Under the pieces are notes generated by a model. That model made no database searches and was not told the DNA's origin. It worked only from the letters and a program-made list of their open reading frames with translations. From Platycnemis pennipes (lineage: Eukaryota > Arthropoda > Insecta > Odonata > Platycnemididae), in assembly GCA_933228895.1 (NCBI GenBank), contig OW121856.1, forward strand, positions 23,205,805 through 23,269,804: a stretch of 64,000 bases of DNA. The letters run 5' to 3'. The number at the start of each line of letters is the position of its first letter. The first letter of the stretch is position 1. This document shows positions 47,735 through 62,686 of this stretch, in pieces. The position numbers were made by a program, and so were the translations under genes.

Positions 47735-47806
47735 AGCAAGAGAGGTTCAATATAAATCCTCGTTCATAGATTTACAGTCTATTGTCTATTTCTCAACCAT
47801 CTTACT
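47735..47806 (-). tRNA. trnY: tRNA-Tyr (GUA), NUMT copy
   Basis: On the minus strand acceptor AGTAAGA/TCTTGCT. Anticodon arm ATAGACTGTAAATCTAT carries GTA. About 36 bases separate it from the COX1 start. Confidence 0.85.
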
Positions 47807-47842
47807 TTATTAAAGGGACATTAATAATTTAGGATTAGAGTA

Positions 47843-49379
<1,537 letters not shown>

Positions 49380-49381
<2 letters not shown>

Positions 49382-49443
49382 TGTGGCAGATAAGTGCTAG
49401 GGACTTAAGCTCCTTCCATGGAGGCTTCATTTTCCTCCCATTA
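49380..49443 (+). tRNA. trnL2: tRNA-Leu (UUR, UAA), NUMT copy
   Basis: Sits between COX1 and COX2, the pancrustacean signature position. The anticodon arm AGGGACTTAAGCTCCT carries TAA. The acceptor stem AATG/CATT is followed by a mismatch. Confidence 0.8.
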
Positions 49444-49446
49444 AAA

Positions 49447-49707
49447 ATGGCTACATGAGCACAAATCAACTTTCAAGAAGCAGCATCCCCCATAATAGAA
49501 CAAATAGTTTATTTTCATGATCATACAATAATAATTCTTTTGGTTATTACAGTAATAGTAGGGTATGTTATAGTATCACTATGCTGAAACACTCAACTAA
49601 ACCGAAATCTTTTAGATGGACAGAAAATTGAAACTGCATGAACAGTTTTACCAGTATTTGTATTAATTATAATTGCATTACCATCTTTACGACTTTTGTA
49701 TCTAATA
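49447..49707 (+). pseudogene. COX2: Cytochrome c oxidase subunit II, truncated at the NUMT edge
   Basis: The first 87 codons only: start MATWAQINFQEAASPMMEQM, the first transmembrane segment, then LDGQKIETAWTVLPVFVLIM and PSLRLLYLM. The family has about 225-230 residues with the CuA site in the C-terminal domain, which is absent. Sequence switches to nuclear arm DNA at 49707-49710, with up to three bases shared (AT/ATG). The ATG-TAA read-through stop is not mitochondrial. Confidence 0.92.
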
Positions 49708-52191
49708 ATGTAATGGTTTGAAATTGAATATGATAACATTTTCGATGCAGTGACTGAAAGAAAAAATGGAACTGCGATTGGGATCGAACTTCGCACAGTA
49801 CACTAGCTCTCGTTGTACGCCTGATCCCCGCGAATGTAGGCTACCCGCGCGGCATCATACGTTTTTTTTCCCGCGATACCGGGGTAATGGGGGCAAAAAG
49901 TCTAATTTCTTTATTTTGCTTCTGTTGCACGGGAACGTTTTCATCTAATTACGTGACCTTAGTTACACATCCTCTTCTTGTCAATTTCTACCGCACCTAC
50001 ATTCCATTCACGGGGCACTTTGATCGCTAAGCCGCGAAAATTTAAAATCTACGATCCGGATCCGATTTTACTCCGTGTCTTTGGATCCGAATCCGGAACC
50101 GAGAAAAATGAAAGATCCGAACCGGCCATCACTAAAGAAAATATTTCATGCTACAAAAATTCGGCATTTGCAAAATATCTCAAATTTCGTTAAAAAAATC
50201 GCGTTTCAAAGAAGACACGGTTAATTTCGTGATTAAACCCTGAAGTCGCTTATTTCGTGAATCCTGTCGCAAAAACGTTTCGCGAAAATTTCATGTCACT
50301 ACTTATTGTTAATTATCTGAAGATAAAAAACAGATTCGTATTCCTGTCATATTTTTGGAGCATATTAATCATAAACTTCTCATTGAATTGCTTTTATTGG
50401 CCACCTGTCATCCAAGTTATGAGAAATACCTCCATCGTTTCAGTCACATTTGGCCAACTAACAGTAACTAAAACTTTTGCTGGCATAGGGTACAGATATA
50501 TCGGCCCTATATAGTTGTGCAAAAACTGCCAAGGGCCGATATATCAGCCCACCTACATTACATATTTGTAATATTAGATTTCCTTCAAATCAGATACAGC
50601 AAAAATGATTTTTTTATCCTTATAAAAATTGAAAGATAACATCAGCATTGAGAAAATTCATAATTCATGTATTTTAATTAAGTGCTTCAATAACCTGTTT
50701 ATGATGGTGTATAGTATGGTATATCTAAATATGAAATCTTACGACTTTCACAGAAAGGGTCTTGGCAGTTTTTGCATTGTCTTACTTAAAGGGGCTTGGG
50801 GAAAAAAGATTAAGACGTGAAGGTAGCTTTTCATGGCAATGTAATTTATGCTTGAAACATACCATTTCACTGAAATTGCTTTATGTTCAATCCAGAGGTG
50901 CAGAAATATTTTATTGATAATTAATGATTGAATTGCAATAGATTTAACTTTTTTATGCATAGATTCCCAACGTGGGTGGCTCCATTAAAACTAAATACTT
51001 CAATAAACAAGGTTACCAAGTTTCTTTCTGCAATGTCATGGAGATGTTTCATAAAGATGTCCCTTAAATGTAAAGATTATCATGGGTAGAGTTTGGTGCT
51101 ATTTCATTGGCTTTACATTTATCCTCATATCTCTATAAATAGGAAAATGTACATCTAAATTATTACACCATAAATAATAATTTACAGATATTCTGAAACA
51201 GTGTGATGAACAAAACTACTGATTATGGAATCGGGTATCTTAAAATTGTTATACATTTCAACTGAGATACAATGTATATTCCTTTTCTGGACAGCCCAAA
51301 ACTACTTACAGTCATCATCCTTATGAATGTATTTAGTTGCACCTTGGGGTTGGATACAAAACATTCTGCAAAAAAAACTCCTATGAACATGTGGAGTAAG
51401 TGACTCAGCTCTGGGAATAGCTGGTTTGGAAATTTCTAGAGATCATTAGGTTTTTTGCAAGACTTATGTCACTCAAAAAATTCAAACTACGCAAGTTCAA
51501 ATGTGACGCTGAGCAATTTCATTTCTCAAAAAATTGTAGATATTGATGAAGTTTTCCTCTGCTGCGATATCATATGCAATCATCTTTTAAAATCACTTTC
51601 CACGTTTCGACCCGGTTATTCTTTACTGTGCATTGCCTGGCCATGCTGTCTGCTATCAACAACAATAATAAATATAATTTTCATCATTGATAATGAAAAA
51701 AGATGGTACTTTACCCACAAGGTTTAAATTTGGTACCAAGGCTTCAATCGTTAGGTCATCATCAGGTACATGGTGTACCTGATTGATGACCTAACGGTTG
51801 GAACACATCATACACCCATTAAAACTTGTGGAAAAAGTGCCATCTACTTTCACTGCCTACATGCATTATTTCCATTATACCTCACCTGCCTCTGTCACAA
51901 TACCGGATTTTTATTAATCCTCTAACGGCATCACACAATATTGTTATACTGCAGTGTTCAATTCAAACAAACTACTGCAATAGAGATATTTTGATAGCTA
52001 AATAATTCATATTTAGGATAAAGAAGAAAACTCAAAAGAAAGCCATTTACTTTCATAGCTTTTTTTTTCTCGGAATCTGTTCTGATAGCTCCTGAAATAT
52101 ATATTTTTCTCTGGAAAAGTTTCAATTTTCAAATGCAAACTCATAAACTGTCGAGTAGATTTATTTCTCTGAAGATTTATCATGCGTTGCA

Positions 52192-52542
52192 TGCCGTCTC
52201 GACTCGAATAAATGGCGCGAGAGGGGAGGTATTTTCTGGCATAAGGAGGGGGTATTTTCGGCAAGGTCAAAGTGGATTAGGGTTGAACGTGGAAAATGTC
52301 GATAGGTACAATTTGAGGGGAGGGAAAATGGTATGGGTGAAGAGGGCTAGGTGGATGTTTATCATTGGAGCATCAGGAACTCTTTTTTTTGACTCCGGCG
52401 AAAGAGCACCAAATACCAGCTTATACGATGTCAAACTTCTGGACTTCCTCCACAGTCTGGGGGCTATATAAGTACCTAAAGATGTGGGAGGCGGCGTGAT
52501 ATGGCGGCATGCTTTGTTGGAACGCTGCAATCCGGAATCGAT
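52192..52542 (+). mobile_element. Single LTR-like repeat (right arm)
   Basis: One 351 bp repeat corresponding to the pair at 31204-32179 in the left arm, with CTATATAAGT at about 52464. Its outer flanks equal the two outer flanks of the left-arm pair, so it is either the solo-LTR product or the unduplicated state. Confidence 0.5.
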
Positions 52543-55500
52543 GCACTTTGGAATTGTAGGCATTGTTGGTGTCGTTGGCTCTACCTGTCGTTAGCTACGC
52601 CAGTCGTGCAAGTCCGTCGGCTAAGTCCAGAGGGTAATTAGTCCGCTGAGGTGTAATGTCCAATGAGGGGGAGGGGGGGCGGGTACCAAAACAATGCCAC
52701 TCATTCTTTACCAGCTTACCCATCTTTCTCCAAGATATGTTTTTCATATTACTTTTTTAACCTCTTCCTCTGGTTCTCACCACTAACCATGCCATATTTT
52801 TTACAAATTATTAATTTATAAATCATAGATTCTGTTCCCTTCCATTATATTGATTTTTGGCAATACATTATTACACTTCTGGTAATACTTTACCAGAAGT
52901 GTAATGATTTATTGCCAAAAATTACTTTACCAGAAGTGTAATGATTGATTTTCATGAATATTATCGGATGAGAAGTTGGTTATATCAGAAGCTCCTTAGT
53001 AATTTTTCAGGCTAACAAAGGTTCTTTTGGGAAACAAAAAATTGAAATATTTAATATGTAATTGACTCTGTAAAACTTACATGAAAATAAAGTTTTTCAA
53101 TCTTAAAAGTATACTGCCCACCTTAAAGTGTTTAGTTTAAGACATTATAAAGTACTATGTACTTTGAAAGTCGTAATAAGAAGTAATTGACAGCTACTTT
53201 TTATGAGTGGATATAGAGTATCTGCTACATTTATTGAATTTGTCAACCATGGATATGCATTACTTATTGTTAGGTACAAGGAGAGTAAGGAGGTAAGGGT
53301 GCATTATTTTATTCATACTCTATGCACAAGTGAGAGTCAAGAAGAGAAAACTTGGCCTGTTTAGGGAATTGTTTGGTAAACAGAGGTTGGTAAAGTAGAC
53401 ATTTTACTCTATTAGTTAATTAAAACATATTAATTTCAGTTCAAAAGCATTTATTCTCTAAGTTTTTTGTACGGGAGTGGCTTTGGCCTGGCATTTGCCC
53501 GAAGTGAAGGGAAACCCGTAAAAACCTCCACAGGCCGCCTTAAATATCACAAATGTATTACAAAAGACATCTGATCCCATATTTAAAATTCATAACCAGA
53601 GATCTTCCACCAGAAGGTAGCGTGCATTAGGAGGGACCGCCGAAGGGGCTGGTTACCACAACCTTGATCCCATAGTCCTACTGCACATGAGCTACCTGTA
53701 ATACTTTCATCTATTTCTCATTCGAAATGACATCTATTTCAACAGAAAATGTACATTAGATATTGTCTTTATTAAGATTTCCCTTCCTGCACACAAACTA
53801 GACCTACACTCTAAGCTATTGGCTATAAACTCTTCTAATTTGTGTCTGTGTAAATCTGTCTGGTGTGTATGTATATCACAATCAAAACAACCATACAACT
53901 TTCATACTTTCATCACATCATTCACACATTCATCAAATCATTCACTCATTAGTCTACACCAAATTAGTCTACACCCATAGAGTTACTCAACCAACTATAG
54001 ATCACTACACACAAATACCAACTACGTAAAAATCTACTTTATGGCATCTACTAATACTAAGCAAGCAACATGCCAACACATTCATACAAGTATTCTGTCA
54101 TACACACATTCACACATTCACAGTGTAATCGAGGTATGCAGTGTGAACTGTAAATTCTCCCTCACTGAATCAGCCCCCGAGAAGCTAATGACTACCTCTC
54201 TCTTATTTAACCTGAATGATTCACTACTACCCCTTATAATTCCCCCCCCCCGCCTAACTCAAGTACCTGAACTAAAACTTGTCCTATCTGCCCTGCAGTA
54301 CCACCCAAAACCAGTTTCTGGCAGCATATTAGAAGGTGATCAAGAATATTGTCTTAAATTGCAGTGATGCTGCAGGCTTAAAATCAGATACATATGCCTC
54401 AAGCCAAAAATGCCATGGCAATGAGCACATCACTTCAATGTGAACAGTTTAAAGATTGTATACATAAAACACATTCTACTTCAAAGTTTTCTTCATTCTT
54501 CATCCAAAAAACGCTGCATTTTTTCAAAGTACCTTCACCATGATTTTCATCCTAAAAGAGTTTTGAAATCATAATCAGAAGTCAGAATTGATATTCCTGA
54601 AGTATTAATTCAATAAAATGTATTTAGGAATGCCATCAAAAGAAAATTGTTTTTAAATTCTCAATTAAGAAAATGACATCAAGTAGAAGTCCTACAGAAA
54701 ATTGTATGGCATTGAAAATTATTGCTGACTGCTCATGAATGAAACAAAAACTGTTGGAGTTCGAAACTAAAAATAGAATTTATGCTAAAATTAATTTTAA
54801 TTACCATGTGTTTGCAAATTCATCTGTGGTGTTTTTATATATATTTCCCAAAGAGTCATTGCTATTGTATTCATCCAAAATTAGGAAAGAAAAATTCAAT
54901 TCTCTTAACACCTTCAACCCGACAGATGCGAATGCGTGCCCGAGATGCGTTGCCAGGATACGAAAGGACGCACATTCACGTCTGTTAATGAACTCTCTGA
55001 TGACCTCACTGGAAACCTCTCTGAAGGACGCGAACTCGCATCTTTAATTTATTATTGAGTTTTGTTAATCAATACAATTTTTAACTAATTTTATAATTAC
55101 ATTCAAGTGACTGGCCAAATTAATGTGGCAGAAAAAGCTTTCAGTTTTTCATGATTGCACACTAGAAATATTCTGGGTTGAATGTGTTAATGGATCATAG
55201 ATATTCCATAGTGTGGATATATGTTATAAAATTTTATTGATAATGCATTTTAACCAATGAACTCTATTGCATATCAAAATTAGATGAGCATAGTTAATTT
55301 TTTCATTGTATTTCATATTTAGACATTGTATTTTTTGTGTGTACAAAATTTAAAATGATGTTATACCTATTTTACCTTTAATGGTGAAGAATTCAGCTCA
55401 CTAAAAGTGAGGAAATGTAGGCCTGGTAAATCCAAGTTTGGTCCACTCCATGATAGAGATAGGGTGGCACTGGTACACTTCTGATGTTGTAGTGGAATGA

Positions 55501-56393
55501 TGTACTTGGACGCATTGTACATCAAAATCATTCATTAGTACTGAAACTGGATAATAAAAGAATTACTAGCAAGATAATGGAAGAAGTTGAAAAAGAGGTT
55601 ATTTAAAAAAATCTTATGCAATAAGTATTATTTTTAATGAATGAAATTAAGAAATTTAAAAAGCATTGTTTAACACATATTATGGGATATTGATTTATGA
55701 GCTCATCTAGTTCATGCAAAAATTTATATATAAATATGAAATGTACTTCCAAACTGTCTGAGTAAGTTTTGAATCTTAGATGTGTAACAAAGCAATGATG
55801 TAACATGTTACTGGCCATTTATTTGCAATTGACCAAATAGATGCGTTAAACATGTGATGCTGATTTCCTTCGTTTTATAATCCCACCTCCCATCCTAATA
55901 TACCTACTCTTCAGCATTCTATAAGAAGTCCCTCCAAAAATATTTGATTCTGGCAATGAACCCTATAATTTTTAAATTAATGACCACAACTACTTTGACT
56001 AATACCTCATTTATATTTGAAATAATATTTATTAACAAATATTGCATTTGTTATAATTTTTAACAATACATTAGGTTCTATTGTACCAATATGAAATATA
56101 TAAATATGTATTACGAATCTAATGAAGGCTGATCTTTCATCATTGATCGTTCATCACAATGGTTGGCCCAAGAAATCATCCCCCTATTTTTAGCATTATC
56201 TAAACAATTGATGGTTGTATAAATTAAGCTCTAATTGTGATACCTAGTTAGAGATTGAATAAATATATCATTTTTACCAATAACCAATTTCACTCATTTA
56301 AATGGTTAAACATAATTTGATCTCCATAGCTTTTTTTCAATGCTAATACAAAGCTACAAATATTTTAAAAAGGACAATTCAACAGAATAAAGA

Positions 56394-56473
56394 TCATCCC
56401 CTTTGACTGGACTTCAACCCAGATCCCTTGATTTCTGAAAGGCCTTTTGCCAATTAAGCTATTCAGGTGTCAA
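56394..56473 (-). repeat. tRNA-like sequence / SINE head (right arm)
   Basis: Inverted counterpart of 27265-27345, with A- and B-box-like motifs preserved. Confidence 0.5.
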
Positions 56474-57340
56474 CTTTGCCTGTCGAGTTTTCCACAGGTA
56501 TTACGTTAAGGAAGACAGGACATTTTTTTGGCACAGCCAAAATAGGTTACTGCTGGAACTACACAAAGGTCATGATGATTTTGTAAATTGTAAAACTAAT
56601 AGTAGAGGAATGTAATTTTTGATTTCTCAAATAAAAGTTGGAAAGTTAAGTAGCATGCAGGATAATTCCCACTATTTTTAAATTGGTTAAATATATATCA
56701 GCTATAATTAACTACTGCAATGATAATATGTCCAACATAAAAATACTCTTATCCATAATATGTGATGCTGCAACAAATTATTTTGGTTATAGCAACACCA
56801 TTGTTTATCTTTCAAAATACAAGAAATTATTATCAGAGGCCATGTAAAAAATCATTTTGTACCGAGAAGATGGGTAGCAATCCTTCTGGAGTACACCCAT
56901 TTCATCCCCCTCATCACTCCTCACGTTTGAAAGTATCCTTTGTTTCTTGCTGACTGGTAGGTTCAAAAAACTAAACTCAATTTTTCAAAGTCCTGGGGTT
57001 TAATGGTGGTAGTCGGCATATATTTATATTGCCTTCATTTTAATTTTGAATTGCCATGTATAGTCTAAGCTATAAGCCTGTTTAAAATACATGTTTGCCT
57101 TCAGTTCAAAGGAAAAATATAAAAGAACTGATGACTGTGTATGACTAATGAATTCTCTCTCCTGTTAAATTGAAAAAAAAATGGTGAAATGCTAGAATGC
57201 TGACATTTTGCTGTGCTAGAGGTAGATCAATGACTATTATAGATAAACAGGGTATGGTCTTATAAATTGCTATGGGTTTAATAATGATTGAATTTAATTT
57301 ATTTCAATGCATGCGAGATATTTTACTCAATGAGAAATAA

Positions 57341-57530
57341 CATGGTGGGGTGGTAGTGCACTTGGATACTGATTGAAAGGTCCCAGGTTCAAATCCAAGT
57401 GAAGCCTTTAGATGCCTCAGAACGAAAAATCCTCAGTGTGGGAGGTGGCCCAGGTAAAGGAAATGGCACGCCTTCCCTGAATGCGTGAAGTTCACACACG
57501 TGTGACTTAGTAAGGGGTGAGTTCTACCCT
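57341..57530 (+). repeat. tRNA-derived SINE (right arm)
   Basis: Counterpart of 26210-26395. GGGGTGGTAGTGCACTTGG and CCCAGGTTCAAATCC are intact on the plus strand. Confidence 0.65.
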
Positions 57531-57717
57531 CACATATCTAAACCAACAAATCACTGAGTGTGTGATAGTGAGAAATAACACAGAATATTTATCAATAAAA
57601 GTGAATGACAGTTTAAATGAAAAAAACTTACCAGTGGTTGTGTGTATGAAATGTGTGAAAATTCATTTCATGTATCCTCATGAGAAGTTGCTGGAGAAGA
57701 CAATGGGACATGCTCTG

Positions 57718-57885
57718 CCTCCTCTCTTCTGTTCTTCTGATCTCTCTTCTGTTCTTCTCTCTTCTGTTCTTCTCTCTTCTGTTCTTCTCTCTTCTGCTCT
57801 TCTCTCTTCTGTTCTTCTCTCTTCTGTTCTTCTCTCTTCTGCTCTTCTCTCATCTGTTCTTCTCTCTTCTGTTCTTCTGTAATGC
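57718..57885 (-). repeat. 15-bp minisatellite (right arm)
   Basis: About ten to eleven units of TCTCTTCTGTTCTTC type, three or four more than the left arm, and with a few units of different sequence. Confidence 0.85.
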
Positions 57886-59748
57886 CCCTTTACTCTGAGG
57901 AGATGTGCCGCGGTCTCTTTGTAATAGCAGGAAGAGAGTGCAATTAAAAATATGGGAATATATGATAAATTGGCACAGCAACTTCAATATAAACAAGCTT
58001 AGAAACGCAGTTCTAATTATGATTTAGCCACTTTTATTCTGGTGCGGCAAATTGTTTCACCAGTTCCTCTGCCTCATAGGAAAAAGTTTGATGCCAAATG
58101 GAAAAAATAAACTAAGTTCTATCTTTTCTTTGTGGAGATCAATTTTAATGTTCATGTAAAGTAAAAACTTCAGTCACATGCTCATTTGCAGCATTGCTAT
58201 AATTCACAACAATTGCCACTTACACACAGCAAAGATTTCAAGGTTCTCTCCAAAGAATGCAATTAGAGGTATACACATTAATGAAAAACCCCAGTCACTC
58301 TGGTAGTCAAATAGACCCTCTGTATAGGAGAGTATTATTTTTGCCAACAACACCTATCAAACCCTAAAATGTATTGCACGCAGAAAACTGCAATTCATAT
58401 ACATTTGGAAAACCATAATTATCATTAGTTGTGCATTTTGTGAGCATAGATGAAGACAAAGGCAGAATGCACATAATTAAATTTTCAATTGCAGTAATAG
58501 AACATATAATATTTTAATGATTATTTCATAGCCGCAGAGACAAAGTTTTTGTATCATTAAAGAATGAAGCTTCACTAAATAGACCCAATATACATTTAGT
58601 TTTAACATTTAATAATGGAAAAACACAGTCAATTGCAATTGTGATAAATTATAAATGGACTGCTTAGAACAAATGCACATCAGCATGACTTACAAAGAAT
58701 GAATTCATTCTGCATCAATGATCAGCTACGGGAAGGCTGTCACACTGGAAATCGTCAACTTGGCTTTTCTGGTGCTCCTATGGAGAGAGCGGATTAGTAC
58801 ACAAAAATCACAGCCCCCAAAATGTGTGGATAGGCAAGCTATGGAAGGCAACAAATGCAAAAGTTACAGGAAGGAAACATGACGCAAGAATGGAAATGAG
58901 GCATTCCCACCTCGTGACATGAAAAGATTCCTGTCAATGGGTAGGAAGTTACCAGCTTGCAATTCCACAGTGTTATTGAGTGTTAATACTACTTAACTAC
59001 AAACTACATCAAATACTAAATACTTCATCCACTAACCACTTCAACTACTAGCTAACTACCACTTATCCAAAACTACTGCTACTTGCTAGTTTCTTCGGCT
59101 GGCCTACCCATTCTTCTATCCTGTGTAGAGAGTGGATTAGTACAACTCTCCTAGATGCTCAATTGGAGCATTGGAGGAAGTGCACACTGAAAAGAAATGC
59201 ATGAGAATTTTATTAAATATTACTCGATACAAATGTACCAAATTACATCAAGTGTTCAATCACCTTGGTTTAATATTAGAAATGTACATACACTCCTACC
59301 TAGTTTTGTACCCAAACGCTATGTTTTTTCCTAATGTTTGATAATTTTTTGTGTCATGGTGTATGCTGTGCACAGCATTTGTTTGTGAATACACCTTATA
59401 TAGCTGTACCATTCCTACCTAAGGGAGCTCCCTTCAGTACAACACAAAAGAGTTCATCAACTCTTTTCCAACTGATGCCTCTAACTGTGCTTTGTTGCAC
59501 TAGTCGAGGCAAAATACCAAACATATAAATGAATTTTACTATTAAAATTACACACCTTACATAGCATCATGATCATGTGCTTTCCTACCTAGTGTTAGGT
59601 ATATACCCCACATATAATTCCTACCTAAATCATTGCTATACAAGCACCAAACATTGCAGAACATATACATAAACATGTACAGAATTAAAAATTCACATAT
59701 AAGATTTTCCCTAATACCTGTAAAAAAATTATTATATACAGTGATCAC

Positions 59749-59967
59749 CTGATTTACCACATTATTTGTTTTACTTTTAAACCATGTGTTCCTCTTCATG
59801 GGCCCATTCTCCATTTGGTTTAACTTCTTTGGCCTATTGACATACCTGGGTAATAGTTTTGGACATGATCTTTTTGGTATTTATTTGTTGATTTTCCATT
59901 CATGGGTGCAGTTTAAGGCCTTACATTTATGGATCACAATGCACCTTTTCTCAAGGTGTTCCATCAT
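59749..59967 (-). pseudogene. Possible degraded coding exon (right arm)
   Basis: Seventy-three codons in one frame from ATG at 59967 to CAG|GTGATC: MMEHLEKRCIVIHKCKALNC, then THEWKINK, a TAA, then IPKRSCPKLLPRYVNRPKKL and NQMENGPMKRNTWFKSKTNN. The stop replaces the CAA (Gln) seen in the left arm, while the left arm carries an 11 base deletion instead. Product unknown. Confidence 0.25.
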
Positions 59968-61188
59968 CTTTTCTCAATCTGTATTGAAGTAAAACAGAAA
60001 AATTCGTTAAAAAATTATAAAATGAAATCAGCTTGGTAATAGCATTTAACAGTCTATTCATCCAATTTGGAAAATTTAGTCTATTTTAGAGAGGAAAATA
60101 CAGCTTTACCTAAGGAAGCAATTATGTATTCCAACTTTGCCATGAAATTAATTGAAATGGTTGTATCGAAAAAATATATTTTCACCATTGTCATATGAAA
60201 CAATTATGCTTGAAGAATAACGCACAAATTGTGCTATTTTCTAATATGGTAAAAAATAAATCAATTTTTTAATATATCATATACCTACTCCTTAATGGGG
60301 AAGTAATTATATGGGTTGGAGATTAAATTGAACTTGATTGAAGATTATGATATGATGTTCTCTTATCAAGTAAAATCAAATTTTACCTTTATAGAACCAA
60401 ATTCATCAGCACCATAGTGTTTTAGCATAAATTTATAACTTGTGAACAGCCCTTAGGACCAAAACTGCATTGAGTTGAATAGTGATGATTACATGAACCA
60501 ATTGCATCCTTGTCAATGCTTTTTTCATGGATACCTTTGTTTAGTTGGCACATCGAATCATATAAATCATTGCATATTATATTTTATCGACCATTGAATG
60601 ATTTATTTAGATTGTTTTTATTTTTTGCTTGCAGCAGTGAATGTTCCTGTCAAATTATGGCATGGTTACTTTTTGGTAATTATTAGCCTGCCTCAGCTGA
60701 GCACTGTCTATCACAGTCAAACTATCTCAGCACAGTTATACACAAATGCCTTTCCTAAAAACAGATGAAAATGGAATGAACTCTGTCAATGTAGGTGACT
60801 ATTAAATGTAACTGTGGCTAAGGTTCATTCAAGAATATCGCCCACCATCTTCCTCCAGATATATTGTGCATTATTTATGTAAATTGAGATGATATGCATG
60901 GGATGCCTCTATTTGTAACAATTGAGCCACCTTTGCATTTTATGAAAAGATGATGTAATGGAGCGATAAATAGGATATAACGCTGCATTTGATTGAATAA
61001 GCACTGGTTATATGAACAAATTTTCTATATTGCAGTAGTTATTTTGGGGAGGCGACCATCAGTTGGATAGTTATTCAGTGGAGTGGACAAGCTGAGGTAA
61101 TTTGTGCCATTTAGGTGGGGGGACAGTAGGGGTTTTCAGGGAACGGAGGAAGGGTGGAGAGAAACCCAGTGTTGGCATTAGCCTACTC

Positions 61189-61432
61189 TTAACGAAAGGT
61201 GTCAAGGGGATGATGGGTGTAAAGGGGTAAAGGGGACCACGGCGTTAAGCCGTGGTACCCTTGACACCCATCTGACGGATGGAGTACTGAACTTGAAATG
61301 CCCTCCACTAGGCACTCAAGTGGGGACTGGTTTTCCACTGAAAAAACATCCACTGCTGGGTAACGAACCTGGGCCCTCAGGATGGGAAGCCAGTGAGACA
61401 ACCATTAACTAAGGCCATTTTTGGCAGAGATG
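61189..61432 (-). repeat. tRNA-derived SINE with nested hairpin (right arm)
   Basis: Nearly identical inverted copy of 22370-22600, with the hairpin stems intact. Confidence 0.5.
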
Positions 61433-61610
61433 ATATGTCGGTAATTAGATATAGGTTGGAGTTTTCAGGAAACGGAGGAAGGGTGGAGAAAAGTTCTAAA
61501 ATATGTTTAGTATTAATAGAATGCTCTTCATTTCCTGTGCAAAATTAATCCTTTTCAATTAAAAAAAGATTTTCCTAATGGAATATAGCAACATTAGACC
61601 TTAAAATGAA

Positions 61611-62623
61611 CCCTGTAAACAAAAAGTGTTGTGAACACGTTGTGGAAACGTTGCACTGCAACCAAATTGGAGTTGCTGCAACGTAATGACAACGCCGCAA
61701 AATCAGCCATATGTCCTCTCTACCACGTTCCCGCAACGTATTGGCAACATAAATGCAACCTCTGGTGAAACATATTTGCAACACTTATGCAACTCCTTGC
61801 AAGTACTTGCAACATTTATGCAACCCTTTAAATAATACTCGAGATATGCCTAGAAAAAATATTTATTCATCATTCCAGACAGGCGTGGGCCAATGCTAAC
61901 ATGAGAGTACCAATACGGTTTCCAATAATCACAATCCAAACGAGACGGTTCAAAAACAAATGAGAGGCAATTAAACAGTATATAACTTCCAAAAATTGAT
62001 ATCCAAACAGGCAGGGGTCAAATAATTGTAGAATATCCTACGAGATTCCCAGAGAACACAAAACCACACCGAAAAAGGGAAGCACTAGACAAAGAGTAAA
62101 CAGATGGGATTGACGGGATAGCATTAGCGTTCGATGTATTGAATAAGTATATCGATCTCATGCCATCTTCTCTTTCGCTATCTCATATACAATTTTTCTA
62201 AGTGGGGAAAATTGTCTCACAACCAAAAAAAATATTTCACTGGAATGAGCTAATTTGCTTCAGAAGATGAAAAAATGCTATAAAAACGCTTTGAATGTAT
62301 GTTTGGGGTAAACTGTGTCCGAATAATACTTTGCAAAGCGACCTGCAACATGTCGCAACCTTTCTGCAACCTAGTGGATATTCCACTCCCATATACAATC
62401 AGTATCTCATGAAGAGGAAGAGTCGAATTTCAATATATGTATCCTCTGCCTCAAATATTTTGTAATTAAATTTTTCTGACCAAACCAGTGCATCATCGAT
62501 GTAGTTATGACGTTGCAGAAACGTTGCCAAACGACATGGCATCCTGCAACCTCGTGCAAACTTTCTGCGACGTTTCCGCGACACATTGTGTTTACTGGGA
62601 ACTTTCCAGTAAACACAATGTGT
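61611..62623. mobile_element. TIR element rich in GTTGC/GCAAC, with terminal palindrome (right arm)
   Basis: The more complete copy. It starts CCCTGTAAACAAAAAGTGTT and ends ACACATTGTGTTTACTGG (62581-62598), giving imperfect terminal inverted repeats. Beyond a 7 base loop the terminus is repeated in reverse (62606-62623), forming an 18 bp perfect stem. Subterminal GCAAC and AACGT motifs fill both ends. No transposase frame is seen. Confidence 0.5.
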
Positions 62624-62686
62624 TCCTCACTTAAAACGGAAAAGTCAATGAGGTAAAAGTCGGTATTCAAATAAAAAATAAAATAA

